Of a stretch of 64,000 nt of DNA, positions 47,899 to 56,774 are shown in pieces (position 1 is the stretch's first letter; the number at the start of each line of letters is the position of its first letter). The DNA comes from Anaerovibrio lipolyticus LB2005 (lineage in GTDB: Bacteria; Bacillota; Negativicutes; Selenomonadales; Selenomonadaceae), in contig NZ_JHYA01000005.1 of assembly GCF_000621545.1 (NCBI RefSeq), forward strand, positions 124,001 to 188,000, in the 5' to 3' direction. The notes beneath the pieces are model-generated. The model searched no databases. It had not been told where the DNA came from and was given only the letters and a program-made list of their open reading frames with translations. The position numbers were made by a program, and so were the translations under genes.

Positions 47899-48372
47899 AT
47901 GGCAGACAAGAGCGTACTTCTTACCGCAGACGGTTTGAAAAAACTACAGGAGAAACTTGATCATTTAAAAAGTGTAAAACGACTTGAGGTAGCTGATCGT
48001 CTGAAAGCTGCTATTGCTCTGGGTGACCTTTCCGAGAACTCCGAGTATGATGATGCCAAGAATGAGCAGGCTTTCCTGGAAGGTGAAATCGCTGAGCTGG
48101 AGGAAAAAATCCGCCATGCCAAAATCATCGAGAATAGTGTTGACAGCAATGTAGTTTCCATGGGTTCCAAAATCGTATTGAAGGATTTGGAGTTTAATGA
48201 AACTGATGAGTATCAGCTGGTAGGCTCCACCGAGGCAGACCCTGATGAGGGCAAGATTTCCAATGAGTCCCCAGTGGGTGCGGCTATTATTGGCAAGTCC
48301 GTAGGTGAGGTCGTAGAGGTTCATGTTGGTGAGAACATCATCAATTATGAAATCATGGAAATTAAGCACTAA
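47899..48372 (+). CDS. greA: Transcription elongation factor GreA
   Basis: 157 aa, standard length. The N-terminal coiled coil carries the tip 'ALGDLSENSEYDDAK' with the acidic residues that stimulate RNA cleavage by stalled RNA polymerase. The C-terminal FKBP-like domain has 'SPVGAAIIGKSVGEVVEV'. RBS 'aaaggag' precedes the ATG. Only 18 bases separate it from lysS, the common greA-lysS pair of Firmicutes, driven by the consensus promoter at 47794-47822. Confidence 0.97.
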   Translation: MADKSVLLTADGLKKLQEKLDHLKSVKRLEVADRLKAAIALGDLSENSEYDDAKNEQAFLEGEIAELEEKIRHAKIIENSVDSNVVSMGSKIVLKDLEFNETDEYQLVGSTEADPDEGKISNESPVGAAIIGKSVGEVVEVHVGENIINYEIMEIKH

Positions 48373-48390
48373 TAAATAGGAGAATGTAAA

Positions 48391-49896
48391 GTGGCAGAAA
48401 ATAAGGAAAATGCTCCTGTTCAGCAGGATATGAATGCATTGTTGAAGGTACGCCGTGATAAGCTGGCAGCCTTCAGAGAAATGGGTGTAGCTCCTTTCGG
48501 CCATCGTTTTGAGGTTTCTCATCATAATGCTGCAATTTTGGAGCAGTATGCAAATCTTGAAGGCGAGGATGAAAGCGCAGAGGAAGTGACTATTGCCGGC
48601 CGTCTTATGGCTATCCGTGGTCATGGCAAGGCTAGCTTCTCTGTTATTATGGACCGCACCGGCCGTATTCAGATTTACTTTAAGCTGGATGTACTGGGTG
48701 AGGAGAAGTACAAGCAGTTCAAGCTCCTGGATATCGGTGATATCATTGGCGTAAAGGGTCATGTATTCCGTACCCGTCGCGGTGAGCTTACTGTTCGTGT
48801 AGATGACTTTGACCTCCTTTCCAAGTCTCTCCGTCCGCTTCCTGAGAAGTTCCATGGCCTCACTGATACCGAAATTCGCTATCGTCAGCGCTATGTGGAT
48901 CTTATTATGAACCCTGAGGTTATGAATACCTTTGTGGCTCGTACCAATATTATTAAATCTATCCGTAATTATCTGGATTCCCGTGACTTCCTTGAGGTTG
49001 AGACTCCAGTATTGGGTACGATTGCCGGTGGTGCAGCAGCACGTCCGTTCATCACCCATCATAATACCCTTGATCTTGATATGTACCTTCGCATTGCAAC
49101 TGAGCTTAATCTGAAGCGCCTTGTTGTAGGCGGCATGGAGCGCGTATACGAAATTGGCCGTGTATTCCGCAACGAGGGCATGGATGTACGCCATAATCCG
49201 GAATTTACTTCCATTGAGATTTATCAGGCCTATGCCGATTATAATGATTTGATGGATGTTACTGAGGGCATTGTTCGTGATGCAGCTATGGCTGTTTGTG
49301 GCAGCCTGCAGGTGGATTATCAGGGTACCACCATTGATTATTCCAGCTTCAAGCGTATCAGCATGAATGATGCGGTTAAGGAGACTACCGGCAAGGACTT
49401 CCTGAGCTGTGAAACCGTGGAGGAAGCCCGTGCTATGGCTGACGAAATCGGTGTTCCTTACGAGAAGCGTTTTGGTATCGGCGGTATTTTAAATGCAGCC
49501 TTTGAGGAAAAGGTGGAGGAGACCCTCATACAGCCAACCTTTATTACTGGTCATCCAACTGAGATTTCCCCACTGGCTAAGCGCAATCCTGAGGATCCTC
49601 GTATTACTGACCGCTTTGAGTGCTTCGTATATGGTCGTGAGCTGGCTAATGGCTTTACTGAGCTCAATGACCCTATTGACCAGGAGGGCCGCTTCATGGA
49701 TCAGCTTAAGGCCCGTGAAGACGGTGATGATGAGGCTCACATGATGGACCGCGACTTCATTACTGCCCTTGAATATGGTCTGCCACCAACAGGCGGCTTG
49801 GGCATCGGTGTGGACCGTCTGGTAATGTTCCTCACAGACAGCGCATCTATTCGAGATGTCCTGCTGTTCCCAACTATGAAGCCTTTGGCTGAATAA
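48391..49896 (+). CDS. lysS: Lysyl-tRNA synthetase, class II
   Basis: 501 aa, GTG start behind 'taggag'. An N-terminal OB-fold anticodon-binding domain (about 65-150) is followed by the class II core. Motif 1 lies around '[19 protein letters not shown]' (three-letter count under twenty), motif 2 is '[16 protein letters not shown]', and motif 3 is '[11 protein letters not shown]'. It charges tRNA-Lys. Codon bias is that of a highly expressed gene. Co-transcribed with greA and closed by a strong terminator 31 bases after the stop. Confidence 0.97.
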   Translation: MAENKENAPVQQDMNALLKVRRDKLAAFREMGVAPFGHRFEVSHHNAAILEQYANLEGEDESAEEVTIAGRLMAIRGHGKASFSVIMDRTGRIQIYFKLDVLGEEKYKQFKLLDIGDIIGVKGHVFRTRRGELTVRVDDFDLLSKSLRPLPEKFHGLTDTEIRYRQRYVDLIMNPEVMNTFVARTNIIKSIRNYLDSRDFLEVETPVLGTIAGGAAARPFITHHNTLDLDMYLRIATELNLKRLVVGGMERVYEIGRVFRNEGMDVRHNPEFTSIEIYQAYADYNDLMDVTEGIVRDAAMAVCGSLQVDYQGTTIDYSSFKRISMNDAVKETTGKDFLSCETVEEARAMADEIGVPYEKRFGIGGILNAAFEEKVEETLIQPTFITGHPTEISPLAKRNPEDPRITDRFECFVYGRELANGFTELNDPIDQEGRFMDQLKAREDGDDEAHMMDRDFITALEYGLPPTGGLGIGVDRLVMFLTDSASIRDVLLFPTMKPLAE

Positions 49897-49927
49897 GTTA
49901 ATACTATTCGGGATAATTTGTTTTTTC

Positions 49928-49957
49928 GGAGCTGTTTCTTGTGATACAGCTCCTTTT
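49928..49957 (+). terminator. Terminator after lysS
   Basis: ggagctgt (49928-49935) pairs perfectly with acagctcc (49946-49953), followed by TTTTTT. Its position shows that the next gene cannot start at the upstream in-frame ATG at 49941. Confidence 0.95.
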
Positions 49958-49976
49958 TTATGAGAGTGTGTGTAAA

Positions 49977-51320
49977 ATGAAAAATAAAATTCTTAGTACG
50001 TTGCGACGGATTGGGCAAAGTTTTATGCTTCCAGTTGCAGTTATGCCAATTGCTGGTATTCTGTTAGGTATTGGTGCATCTTTTACAAATCCGACCACCA
50101 TCAGGAGCTATGGACTTGAACCCATACTTGGCGATGGCACGGTGCTGCATTCACTGTTGATGGTTATGAGTGCTGCAGGGGGAGCCATTTTCGGCAACCT
50201 TCCTATTATCTTTGCCGTAGGTGTGGCCATTGGTATGGCAAAGGCTGAGAAGGAAGTTGCTGCCCTGGCTGCCATGATTTCTTTTTTCGTTATGCATGTT
50301 TCATGTAACGCAATGTTGCGAATAACAGGGAGAATTCTGACTGACGGCTCTATTGCACCTGGGGTACTGGAAGGAACAATTGCACCAAGCTGTGGCATTA
50401 TGTCACTGCAGATGGGGGTATTTGGCGGTATCATCGTGGGAATTGGCGTTTCCGTGCTGCACAATCGCTACTATAAGATTGTTCTGCCCTCTGCCCTGTC
50501 CTTCTTTGGGGGCTCCAGATTTATTCCGATTATATCGACGGTGGTATTTCTGTTCGTAGGTATTATAATGACCTTTATCTGGCCCTTTGCCCAGGATATC
50601 ATCTTTGGTCTTGGTAATGTGGTTACGGGAACAGGTTATATCGGTACCCTGATTTTCGGTATCGTAAAACGCGCATTGATTCCATTCGGTTTGCATCACG
50701 TATTTTATTTGCCATTTTGGCAGACCGGCGTGGGAGGAACCATGATGGTGGATGGCCAGCTTATCCAGGGTGGTCAGAACATCTTCTTCGCTCAGGTGGC
50801 TTCCACTAATGTTGAACATTTCAGTTCTGATGCTACCCGTTATTTTTCTGGTGAGTTTATTTTTATGATTTTTGGTCTTCCAGGGGCCGCTTTAGCTATG
50901 TACCGTTGCGCTCGTCCTGAAAAGAAGAAGGCTGTGGGCGGTTTATTGCTCTCTGCAGCCCTGACTTCCATGCTGACCGGTATTACAGAACCGATTGAGT
51001 TTTCCTTCCTGTTTGTAGCTCCGTTGCTTTTCGGTGTACAGGTTATTCTGGCCGGTGCAGCCTACATGATTGCTCATATACTTAATATCGCAGTTGGTCT
51101 TACCTTCTCCGGAGGTTTTCTGGAATTGTTAATCTTTGGTATTATGCAGGGTAATGATAAGACCAGCTGGATGCTGATTATCCCGGTTGGTATTATTTAC
51201 TTTTTCCTGTATTACTTTTCCTTCTATTTCCTTATCAAGAGGTTTGATTTCAAGACTCCGGGCCGTGAGGATGATGAGGAGGAGACCCAGCTAAACAACA
51301 AAGATTATACTGAAGCCTGA
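49977..51320 (+). CDS. PTS EIIC transporter of the glucose/GlcNAc type, EIIC only
   Basis: 447 aa, about ten membrane helices. 'RRIGQSFMLPVAVMPIAGILLGIG' begins (in parts 'GQSFMLPVAVMP' and 'AGILLGIG'), and the sugar-site motif 'LTGITEPIEFSFLF' is typical of PtsG/NagE/MalX-type EIIC. The product ends after the last helix with a short acidic tail: no EIIB domain with its phospho-Cys and no EIIA is attached or adjacent. It therefore needs EIIB/EIIA from elsewhere. ATG 49977 is used because a terminator hairpin covers the upstream alternative; its RBS is weak ('gagag'). Substrate unknown. It lies upstream of the fructose operon but has its own terminator. Confidence 0.85.
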   Translation: MKNKILSTLRRIGQSFMLPVAVMPIAGILLGIGASFTNPTTIRSYGLEPILGDGTVLHSLLMVMSAAGGAIFGNLPIIFAVGVAIGMAKAEKEVAALAAMISFFVMHVSCNAMLRITGRILTDGSIAPGVLEGTIAPSCGIMSLQMGVFGGIIVGIGVSVLHNRYYKIVLPSALSFFGGSRFIPIISTVVFLFVGIIMTFIWPFAQDIIFGLGNVVTGTGYIGTLIFGIVKRALIPFGLHHVFYLPFWQTGVGGTMMVDGQLIQGGQNIFFAQVASTNVEHFSSDATRYFSGEFIFMIFGLPGAALAMYRCARPEKKKAVGGLLLSAALTSMLTGITEPIEFSFLFVAPLLFGVQVILAGAAYMIAHILNIAVGLTFSGGFLELLIFGIMQGNDKTSWMLIIPVGIIYFFLYYFSFYFLIKRFDFKTPGREDDEEETQLNNKDYTEA

Positions 51321-51327
51321 TGGAATG

Positions 51328-51366
51328 GCGGAACACTGCTTGGAGGCAGTGCTCCGCTTTTTTTAT
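51328..51366 (+). terminator. Terminator after the EIIC gene
   Basis: gcgga-a-cactgc (51328-51339) pairs with gcagtg-c-tccgc (51346-51357), with one internal mismatch, followed by TTTTTTT. Confidence 0.92.
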
Positions 51367-51386
51367 GTAATTGCTCTTTCTTATTT

Positions 51387-51452
51387 ATGATTAATTTTGA
51401 TTAATTTTGATTATTTATGACTGATATTGGTTGACTTTGACTGAGTTTGGCT
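51387..51452 (+). promoter_or_regulatory. Phased operator array upstream of fruR
   Basis: Six to seven GATT/GACT units recur every 10-11 bases: three GATTAATTTT-like decamers from 51389, then GACTGATATTG, GTTGACTTT, GACTGAGTTTG and GGCTG. One per helical turn puts them on one face of the DNA. They run into the -35 box of the fru promoter. Probably binding sites for the DeoR-type regulator encoded next; direct repeats of this kind are common for that family. Confidence 0.65.
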
Positions 51453-51459
51453 GTATTAT
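51431..51459 (+). promoter_or_regulatory. Promoter of the fru operon
   Basis: TTGACT (51431-51436), 17-base spacer, TATTAT (51454-51459), about 35 bases before the fruR start. The repeats of the operator array overlap its -35 box and spacer, consistent with repression. Confidence 0.75.
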
Positions 51460-51493
51460 TAATACAGAAATCAATTTTAGGAGAGTGATAGCC

Positions 51494-52240
51494 GTGCTTA
51501 CCGAGGAGAGGTACGCAGCTATATTGAAGATTTTGGCGGAAAAAAAGGCGGTGACGGTTCTTGAGCTGACCAAAGCCTTACAGATTTCGGAATCCACAGT
51601 GCGGCGGGATCTGACCGCTCTGCATCGTAGCGGCAGATTGTACAAGGTATACGGCGGTGCCACGACCATTGATAACAATTACTCAAACGCAGAGGAAGAT
51701 ATGCAGACCAAGTGGGATTTGCATCCTGAGGAAAAGGTTGCTATTGGCCGCAAAGCTGCAGAGCTTATCACGGGTGAGGATTTTGTTTATATTGATGCTG
51801 GTTCTACCACGTTGCATCTCATTGATTTTTTGACGGACAATGGTGCGACCTTCGTAACTAACGGTATGCAACACGCAGTGAGTCTGCTAGCCAAGGGCAT
51901 CAAGGTCTTCATTATCGGTGGAGCGGTAAAGGCCGTAACTGAAGCCGTGGTTGGTACAGAAGCCTTGAAAAGCCTGGAGAACTACAATTTTACCAAGGGC
52001 TTTTTCGGTACAAACGGAATAAGCCCCAAGTCTGGCTTTTCTACTCCGGATGCCGATGAGGGGGCTGTCAAAAGTGAGGCAATGGCGCGATGTAAGAGTG
52101 CCTTTGTGCTGGCCGACAGCTCAAAGTTCAACAAGATTTCCCCCATTACCTTTGCTGGAATTTCCAGCGCCACCATAATTACAGGACGGCTGGAGGATAA
52201 GAAGTATCGTGATTATACCACCGTCTTGGAAGGAGAGTGA
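51494..52240 (+). CDS. fruR: DeoR-family regulator of the fructose operon
   Basis: 248 aa from GTG 51494. 'aggag' at 51479-51483 gives ten bases of spacing and the canonical 'LTEERYAAILKIL' N-terminus; a longer frame from 51431 would start in the promoter. The helix-turn-helix is 'VTVLELTKALQISESTVRRDL' (in parts 'VTVLELTKALQIS' and 'ESTVRRDL'). The sugar-phosphate sensing domain has 'DAGSTTLHL' and 'TNGISPKSGFSTPD'. It probably represses its own operon and responds to fructose-1-phosphate, as DeoR-type FruR proteins do. The fruK start lies 4 bases after its stop. Confidence 0.9.
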   Translation: MLTEERYAAILKILAEKKAVTVLELTKALQISESTVRRDLTALHRSGRLYKVYGGATTIDNNYSNAEEDMQTKWDLHPEEKVAIGRKAAELITGEDFVYIDAGSTTLHLIDFLTDNGATFVTNGMQHAVSLLAKGIKVFIIGGAVKAVTEAVVGTEALKSLENYNFTKGFFGTNGISPKSGFSTPDADEGAVKSEAMARCKSAFVLADSSKFNKISPITFAGISSATIITGRLEDKKYRDYTTVLEGE

Positions 52241-52244
52241 GTGC

Positions 52245-53153
52245 ATGATTTATACCGTAACCTTTAATCCGTCACTGGATTATATTCTGCGCCTTGATCA
52301 TTTCGCTGCCGGCGAAATAAACCGGGTGAACTATGAACAGATTTTAGGCGGTGGCAAGGGAATAAATGTATCCATTGTGCTGAAAAATCTTGGCCATGAT
52401 AGTACCGCCCTTGGTTTTGTGGCTGGCTTCACTGGTGAGGAAATCAAGAGGCAGCTGCAGGAGTTTGGTGTAAAAAGCGATTTTGTTCAGCTGGAGCAGG
52501 GCTTCAGCCGTATCAATGTGAAGGTTAAGGCTGACAAGGAAACGGAGATAAACGGACAGGGACCGGACATTAGCGAAAACAAACAAGGGGAGCTTTTTTC
52601 AAAATTAGATAAATTGGTGGCAGGGGATACCTTGGTATTGGCCGGTTCAATTCCAAAGGCACTGCCGGATGATATTTATCAGCGTATTATGGCACGACTT
52701 GAAGGCAAGGGGATTCGAATCGTGGTTGATGCGGAAAAGAAGCTGCTTCTGAATGTTTTGCAGTATCATCCATTTCTCATAAAGCCAAATAATCACGAGC
52801 TTGGGGATATGTTCGGTGTGAAGCTCACCGACCATGATGAAATAATAACCTATGCCAAGAAGCTGCAGGAAAAGGGAGCACAAAATGTCCTTATATCCAT
52901 GGCTGGGGATGGAGCTATTCTGCTGACAGCAGCAGGGGCATCTTATAGGTGTCCGGCACCTAAAGGAACTTTGGTGAATTCCGTTGGTGCAGGGGATTCT
53001 ATGGTGGCTGGGTTTATCACCGGCTTCATGGAATCAAATGGGGATTTTGAGAGGGCTTTCCACATGGGAGTGGCCACTGGGTCGGCTTCGGCCTTCAGTG
53101 AAAATCTCGCCACCAGGCCGGAAGTGGAAGAACTGCTCAAAGTAATTGAGTAA
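52245..53153 (+). CDS. fruK: 1-phosphofructokinase
   Basis: 302 aa PfkB-family kinase. 'GGGKGINVSIVLKNLG' is the N-terminal signature and 'VNSVGAGDSMVAGF' the C-terminal one with the catalytic Asp. It converts fructose-1-phosphate, made by FruA, to fructose-1,6-bisphosphate. ATG 52245 is chosen because 'aaggagag' lies just upstream; the in-frame extension to 52209 runs into fruR. Order regulator-kinase-transporter is the standard fru operon. Confidence 0.94.
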   Translation: MIYTVTFNPSLDYILRLDHFAAGEINRVNYEQILGGGKGINVSIVLKNLGHDSTALGFVAGFTGEEIKRQLQEFGVKSDFVQLEQGFSRINVKVKADKETEINGQGPDISENKQGELFSKLDKLVAGDTLVLAGSIPKALPDDIYQRIMARLEGKGIRIVVDAEKKLLLNVLQYHPFLIKPNNHELGDMFGVKLTDHDEIITYAKKLQEKGAQNVLISMAGDGAILLTAAGASYRCPAPKGTLVNSVGAGDSMVAGFITGFMESNGDFERAFHMGVATGSASAFSENLATRPEVEELLKVIE

Positions 53154-53216
53154 TAGCCAATAGGCATTATTTATATAACATTTATTTATATAATTTTTAT
53201 AAGGGGAGAGAAAATT

Positions 53217-55100
53217 ATGCGTATTAGGGATTTGCTCAAGCAAGAGAGCATTGTATTGGGTGCACAGCCGGCGGATAAAAATGCCGCCATCAATCAGTTG
53301 GCTGACCTTATGGAGGCCGGTGGCAATTTGTCCGATAAGGCGCAGTATGTGAAGGATGTGCTGGCCCGTGAAGCTTCCAGTTCCACAGGTCTAGGGGACG
53401 GCATAGCAACCCCGCATGCCAAGAGTGCCGGAGTAAAGACAGCCGGCCTGTCTGCTATGACAGTGCCCAACGGTGTGGATTTTGATTCCGAGGATGGAGA
53501 GCCTAGCCGTTTGTTCTTTATGATTGCTGCTCCGGAATCGGCTTATGATGCCCACTTGGAAATATTGTCCAAGCTGGCTACAATGCTTATGGATTCAGAT
53601 TTCAAAGAAGCCCTGGTGGCTGCCAAAACCAAAGAAGAATTTTTGCGCATCATAGATGAAAAGGAAGATGACAAGTGCGTTGTTGCTTCAGATGGGGTAG
53701 CGGCTCCTTCTGATTACATTCAGATTTTGGCTGTAACTGCCTGTCCTACTGGTATTGCCCATACCTTTATGGCGGCAGAAAGCCTGGAGCAGCATGCCAA
53801 AAAAAGAGGCATTTCCATTAAAGTTGAGACCAATGGCTCCAGCGGTGCCAAGAATGTGCTGACGGCAAAAGAAATCAGGAAGGCTGATGCCATTATTGTG
53901 GCAGCTGATAAGAATGTTGCCATGGCCCGGTTTGACGGAAAGCCTGTCATTATAGCCAAGGTGGCCGACGGTATTAACAAGGCCGATGAACTTATTGATC
54001 GCGCTTTGTCCGGCAATACTCCAATATATCACGCCACTGGTGCCGAAGGTACAGAGGGGGCTGCTGATGTGGAGGGTGAAAGCCTGGGCCGTCAGATTTA
54101 CAAGCATTTGATGAATGGTGTCAGCCACATGCTTCCATTTGTAGTAGGTGGCGGTATTCTAATCGCTTTGGCCTTCCTCTTTGATGATTATTCCATTAAT
54201 CCAAGCAACTTCGGTTCCAATACTCCATTGGCGAAGTTCCTTAAGGATATTGGCGGTGCTTCATTCGGCTTTATGCTTCCTATCCTTGCGGGCTTTATTG
54301 CAATGTCCATTGCGGATCGTCCAGGTTTGGCTGTAGGCTTTGTGGGTGGTGCATTGGCCAATACCACCGGCTCCGGATTTTTGGGAGCTTTGCTGGCAGG
54401 CTTCGTTGCAGGCTACAGTGTAAACCTGTTGAAGAAGGTATTCGCCGCCTTGCCTGAATCCTTGGAGGGTATAAAACCAGTTCTCCTGTATCCGTTCTTT
54501 GGTATTCTCCTTATTGGCTTTATCAGCATGTTTATAATTGCACCACCTGTAAGTGCCATTAACACCTGGTTGGTGGATACGCTGAACAACATGGATCCAA
54601 ATGCCAAGATTATTTTGGGTATTGTTATGGGTGGCATGATGGCTATCGACATGGGTGGTCCTATTAACAAGGCTGCTTATGTTACTGGAACTGGCTTGTT
54701 GGCCTCTGGTCAATATTATGTGATGGCCGCTGTTATGGCCGGTGGCATGGTTCCACCGCTTGCTATTGCTCTTTGTACTACTATCTTCCCTAACCGTTTC
54801 ACTGAAAGCGAGCGAAAGGCTGGTATCACCAACTACATTATGGGGTTGTCCTTTATTACTGAGGGTGCCATTCCGTTTGCTGCCAGTGATCCATTGCGGG
54901 TAATTCCTTCAGTATGTGTCGGTGCGGCTACCGCCGGGGCCTTGTCCATGGCCTTTGATTGTACGCTGCAGGCCCCTCATGGTGGTATTTTCGTAGTACC
55001 AACCATCGGTAATGCCGGTATGTATCTTGCAGCTATTCTTATTGGCGCAGTAGTGGGATGCATTATGATGTCAGTGCTGAAAAAACCATTGAATAAATAA
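53217..55100 (+). CDS. fruA: Fructose PTS enzyme EIIABC
   Basis: 627 aa, three domains in order. EIIA (about 1-150) has phospho-His67 in 'GIATPHAKS'. EIIB (about 168-265) has phospho-Cys176 in 'VTACPTGIAHTF'. EIIC (about 295-625) is the membrane channel with 'GGPINKAAYVTG' and 'FITEGAIPFAASDPLRV'. It imports fructose and phosphorylates it at C1. Strong 'aagggga' RBS; 63 bases after fruK. The substrate is supported by the adjacent fruK. Terminator at 55140. Confidence 0.95.
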   Translation: MRIRDLLKQESIVLGAQPADKNAAINQLADLMEAGGNLSDKAQYVKDVLAREASSSTGLGDGIATPHAKSAGVKTAGLSAMTVPNGVDFDSEDGEPSRLFFMIAAPESAYDAHLEILSKLATMLMDSDFKEALVAAKTKEEFLRIIDEKEDDKCVVASDGVAAPSDYIQILAVTACPTGIAHTFMAAESLEQHAKKRGISIKVETNGSSGAKNVLTAKEIRKADAIIVAADKNVAMARFDGKPVIIAKVADGINKADELIDRALSGNTPIYHATGAEGTEGAADVEGESLGRQIYKHLMNGVSHMLPFVVGGGILIALAFLFDDYSINPSNFGSNTPLAKFLKDIGGASFGFMLPILAGFIAMSIADRPGLAVGFVGGALANTTGSGFLGALLAGFVAGYSVNLLKKVFAALPESLEGIKPVLLYPFFGILLIGFISMFIIAPPVSAINTWLVDTLNNMDPNAKIILGIVMGGMMAIDMGGPINKAAYVTGTGLLASGQYYVMAAVMAGGMVPPLAIALCTTIFPNRFTESERKAGITNYIMGLSFITEGAIPFAASDPLRVIPSVCVGAATAGALSMAFDCTLQAPHGGIFVVPTIGNAGMYLAAILIGAVVGCIMMSVLKKPLNK

Positions 55101-55139
55101 ATGAATAATTGCTTGTTGTCATAAGCATAAAAAATAGTG

Positions 55140-55171
55140 AACCCATCTCGCCTGTATGAGATGGGTTTTCT
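55140..55171 (+). terminator. Terminator of the fru operon
   Basis: aacccatctc pairs perfectly with gagatgggtt, followed by TTCTTTAT. Confidence 0.92.
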
Positions 55172-55417
55172 TTATTTATATAATGGGCAGATAGGCTTTC
55201 TGCGGTATCAGGGAAGATAGTTTTTTTACTCAACTATTCATTTATATATAGCTTAAATATTGGGATTAAAATTTATTTTAATTTTTTTTTAATGTTAGCA
55301 GGAATTATGGATATTATGTAGAAATATAAAATCATGTTCAGAATACCTGAGCGAATTTAAAGTTTAATATTGTGCACTGAGGGGTGCGCATGTGAAACGA
55401 AAGGGGTAAGTTTATTT
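55172..55417 (+). promoter_or_regulatory. Long AT-rich leader region of the exported HAD gene
   Basis: About 245 bases with no gene. It contains an A/T tract at about 55264-55296 (ten T in a row within it) that would be bent DNA or an UP-like element, and 'aaagggg' at 55400 serving the start at 55418. No promoter hexamers at good spacing stand out. Confidence 0.4.
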
Positions 55418-56557
55418 ATGAAGACAAGTAAGAAATTAGCATCCGCATTGATCGCTTTGGGCTTAGCTTTTGGTGCTGTAGGGGCAGACATGGCTACTAC
55501 TGAGGCTGCTTCTGTTAGCGAGATTGCTCAGATTAACGTAAAGAAGGATGGCTCCAACTTCCAGTATTGGAATCAGGATTCTGCTTCCTTCAAGGCACTG
55601 AAGGCTTATGTTGAGGATGTTACCAATCCTAGCAGCCCTAACTTCATTCCTGTAAAGGATCGTGTATGCGTATCTGACATGGATGGTACTTTCTACGGCG
55701 AGTTGGCACCTACTTATTCTGAGTGGTATCTGTATTTCCATCGTATGTTCAATGACCCAACTTATAACCCAAGCCCAACTGAAAAGGCTTATGCTTTGGA
55801 ATGCCTGAAGGCAGCTAAGGCTGGCAAGATTTCTGCTGACATGGATGAAGGCGAAGACCGTGCACAGTCCTATGCTTTCCAGGGTATGTCCATGGAGGAC
55901 TTCGACAAGTATGTTGATAACTACTTCAGCAATGCACCTCTTGATGGACTCACTAACTGCACCTTTGCAGAGGCTTACTATCTGCCAATGGTAGAGGTTA
56001 TTACTTATCTCCAGAACAACGGCTTCAACTTCTACGTTGTAACCGGTACTGACCGTCAGCTGGTTCGTCAGGCTCTGAAGGCTCCAATTCCTTCCATCAA
56101 TGCTGACCATGTAATCGGTACTGACAGCTTGCCTGTTATGGAGCGTCAGGGCTGGGCTGGTTCTCAGTACTTCCTCTTCAATGAAGATGGCGCAAAAGAT
56201 AAGGTAATGCGTGGCCCATTCCAGTTCACTGATAACAAGGCTGGTAAGGTTCAGAACATTGCTAAGGAAATCGGTATTCAGCCAGTTATCGCTCTTGGTA
56301 ACTCCACTTCCGATGGTTCCATGCTGAACTATGCACTTGCTAACCCTAAGTATAAGAGCTTCGCTATGGGCGTATGCTGCGATGATAGCGTTCGTGACTG
56401 GGGTTCCCAGGCTAAGGGCGACAAGTTCAAGGCTTTCTGTGAGAAGTATGGCATTACTCCAATTTCCATGGCCAAGGATTGGAAGACTATCTATGGTTAT
56501 AACGTAACCAAGACTCCTACCCGTGATTTTGATACTGCCAAGGATTTCAAAAAATAA
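55418..56557 (+). CDS. Exported HAD-superfamily phosphatase
   Basis: 379 aa from ATG 55418 (RBS 'aaagggg'; an in-frame start at 55370 lacks one). The N-terminus is a signal peptide (Lys-rich start, 'ASALIALGLAFGAVGA'). The HAD nucleophile motif is 'VSDMDGTFYG' (Asp87, Asp89), motif II is 'YVVTGTD', and 'ALGNSTSDGSML' supplies the last acidic motif. A 160-residue insertion between motifs I and II forms a cap. It should hydrolyse a phosphomonoester in the periplasm; the substrate is unknown. Codon use is strongly biased toward cgt/ggt/aag/aac, as in metK and typA, so the protein may be abundant. It stands alone between two terminators. Confidence 0.85.
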   Translation: MKTSKKLASALIALGLAFGAVGADMATTEAASVSEIAQINVKKDGSNFQYWNQDSASFKALKAYVEDVTNPSSPNFIPVKDRVCVSDMDGTFYGELAPTYSEWYLYFHRMFNDPTYNPSPTEKAYALECLKAAKAGKISADMDEGEDRAQSYAFQGMSMEDFDKYVDNYFSNAPLDGLTNCTFAEAYYLPMVEVITYLQNNGFNFYVVTGTDRQLVRQALKAPIPSINADHVIGTDSLPVMERQGWAGSQYFLFNEDGAKDKVMRGPFQFTDNKAGKVQNIAKEIGIQPVIALGNSTSDGSMLNYALANPKYKSFAMGVCCDDSVRDWGSQAKGDKFKAFCEKYGITPISMAKDWKTIYGYNVTKTPTRDFDTAKDFKK

Positions 56558-56595
56558 GCATTTGGTTATATGAAATAACCCATCATTAAACACAT

Positions 56596-56646
56596 AAAGG
56601 CTGTTTGTCAGGTGATTTATTCATCTGGCAGGCAGCCTTTTCTTAT
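56596..56646 (+). terminator. Terminator after the HAD gene
   Basis: A long interrupted stem: aaaggctg with cagcctttt, then tcaggtga with tcatctggc inside, followed by TTTTCTT. Confidence 0.85.
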
Positions 56647-56661
56647 TGCAACGATTTATTA

Positions 56662-56690
56662 TTGAACTGTTATGGCATTATATGTATAAT
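56662..56690 (+). promoter_or_regulatory. Promoter of dsdA
   Basis: TTGAAC (56662-56667), 17-base spacer, TATAAT (56685-56690), ending about 85 bases before the dsdA start. Confidence 0.75.
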
Positions 56691-56774
56691 ATTCTAGGTG
56701 GTTTTTACGCCACATTTTTTGTGTGCAAAAAACTATGGATGGTTATTTTACCCAAGGAAAGGAAGTTATAATAT

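Noticed and set aside
51387..51452. Regular repeats that could suggest a CRISPR array
   Set aside because: Units are only 10-11 bases with no spacers and lie over a promoter; they fit an operator array.
55463..56593. 376-codon minus-strand frame opposite the HAD gene
   Set aside because: Covers the same codon-biased region and lacks an RBS.
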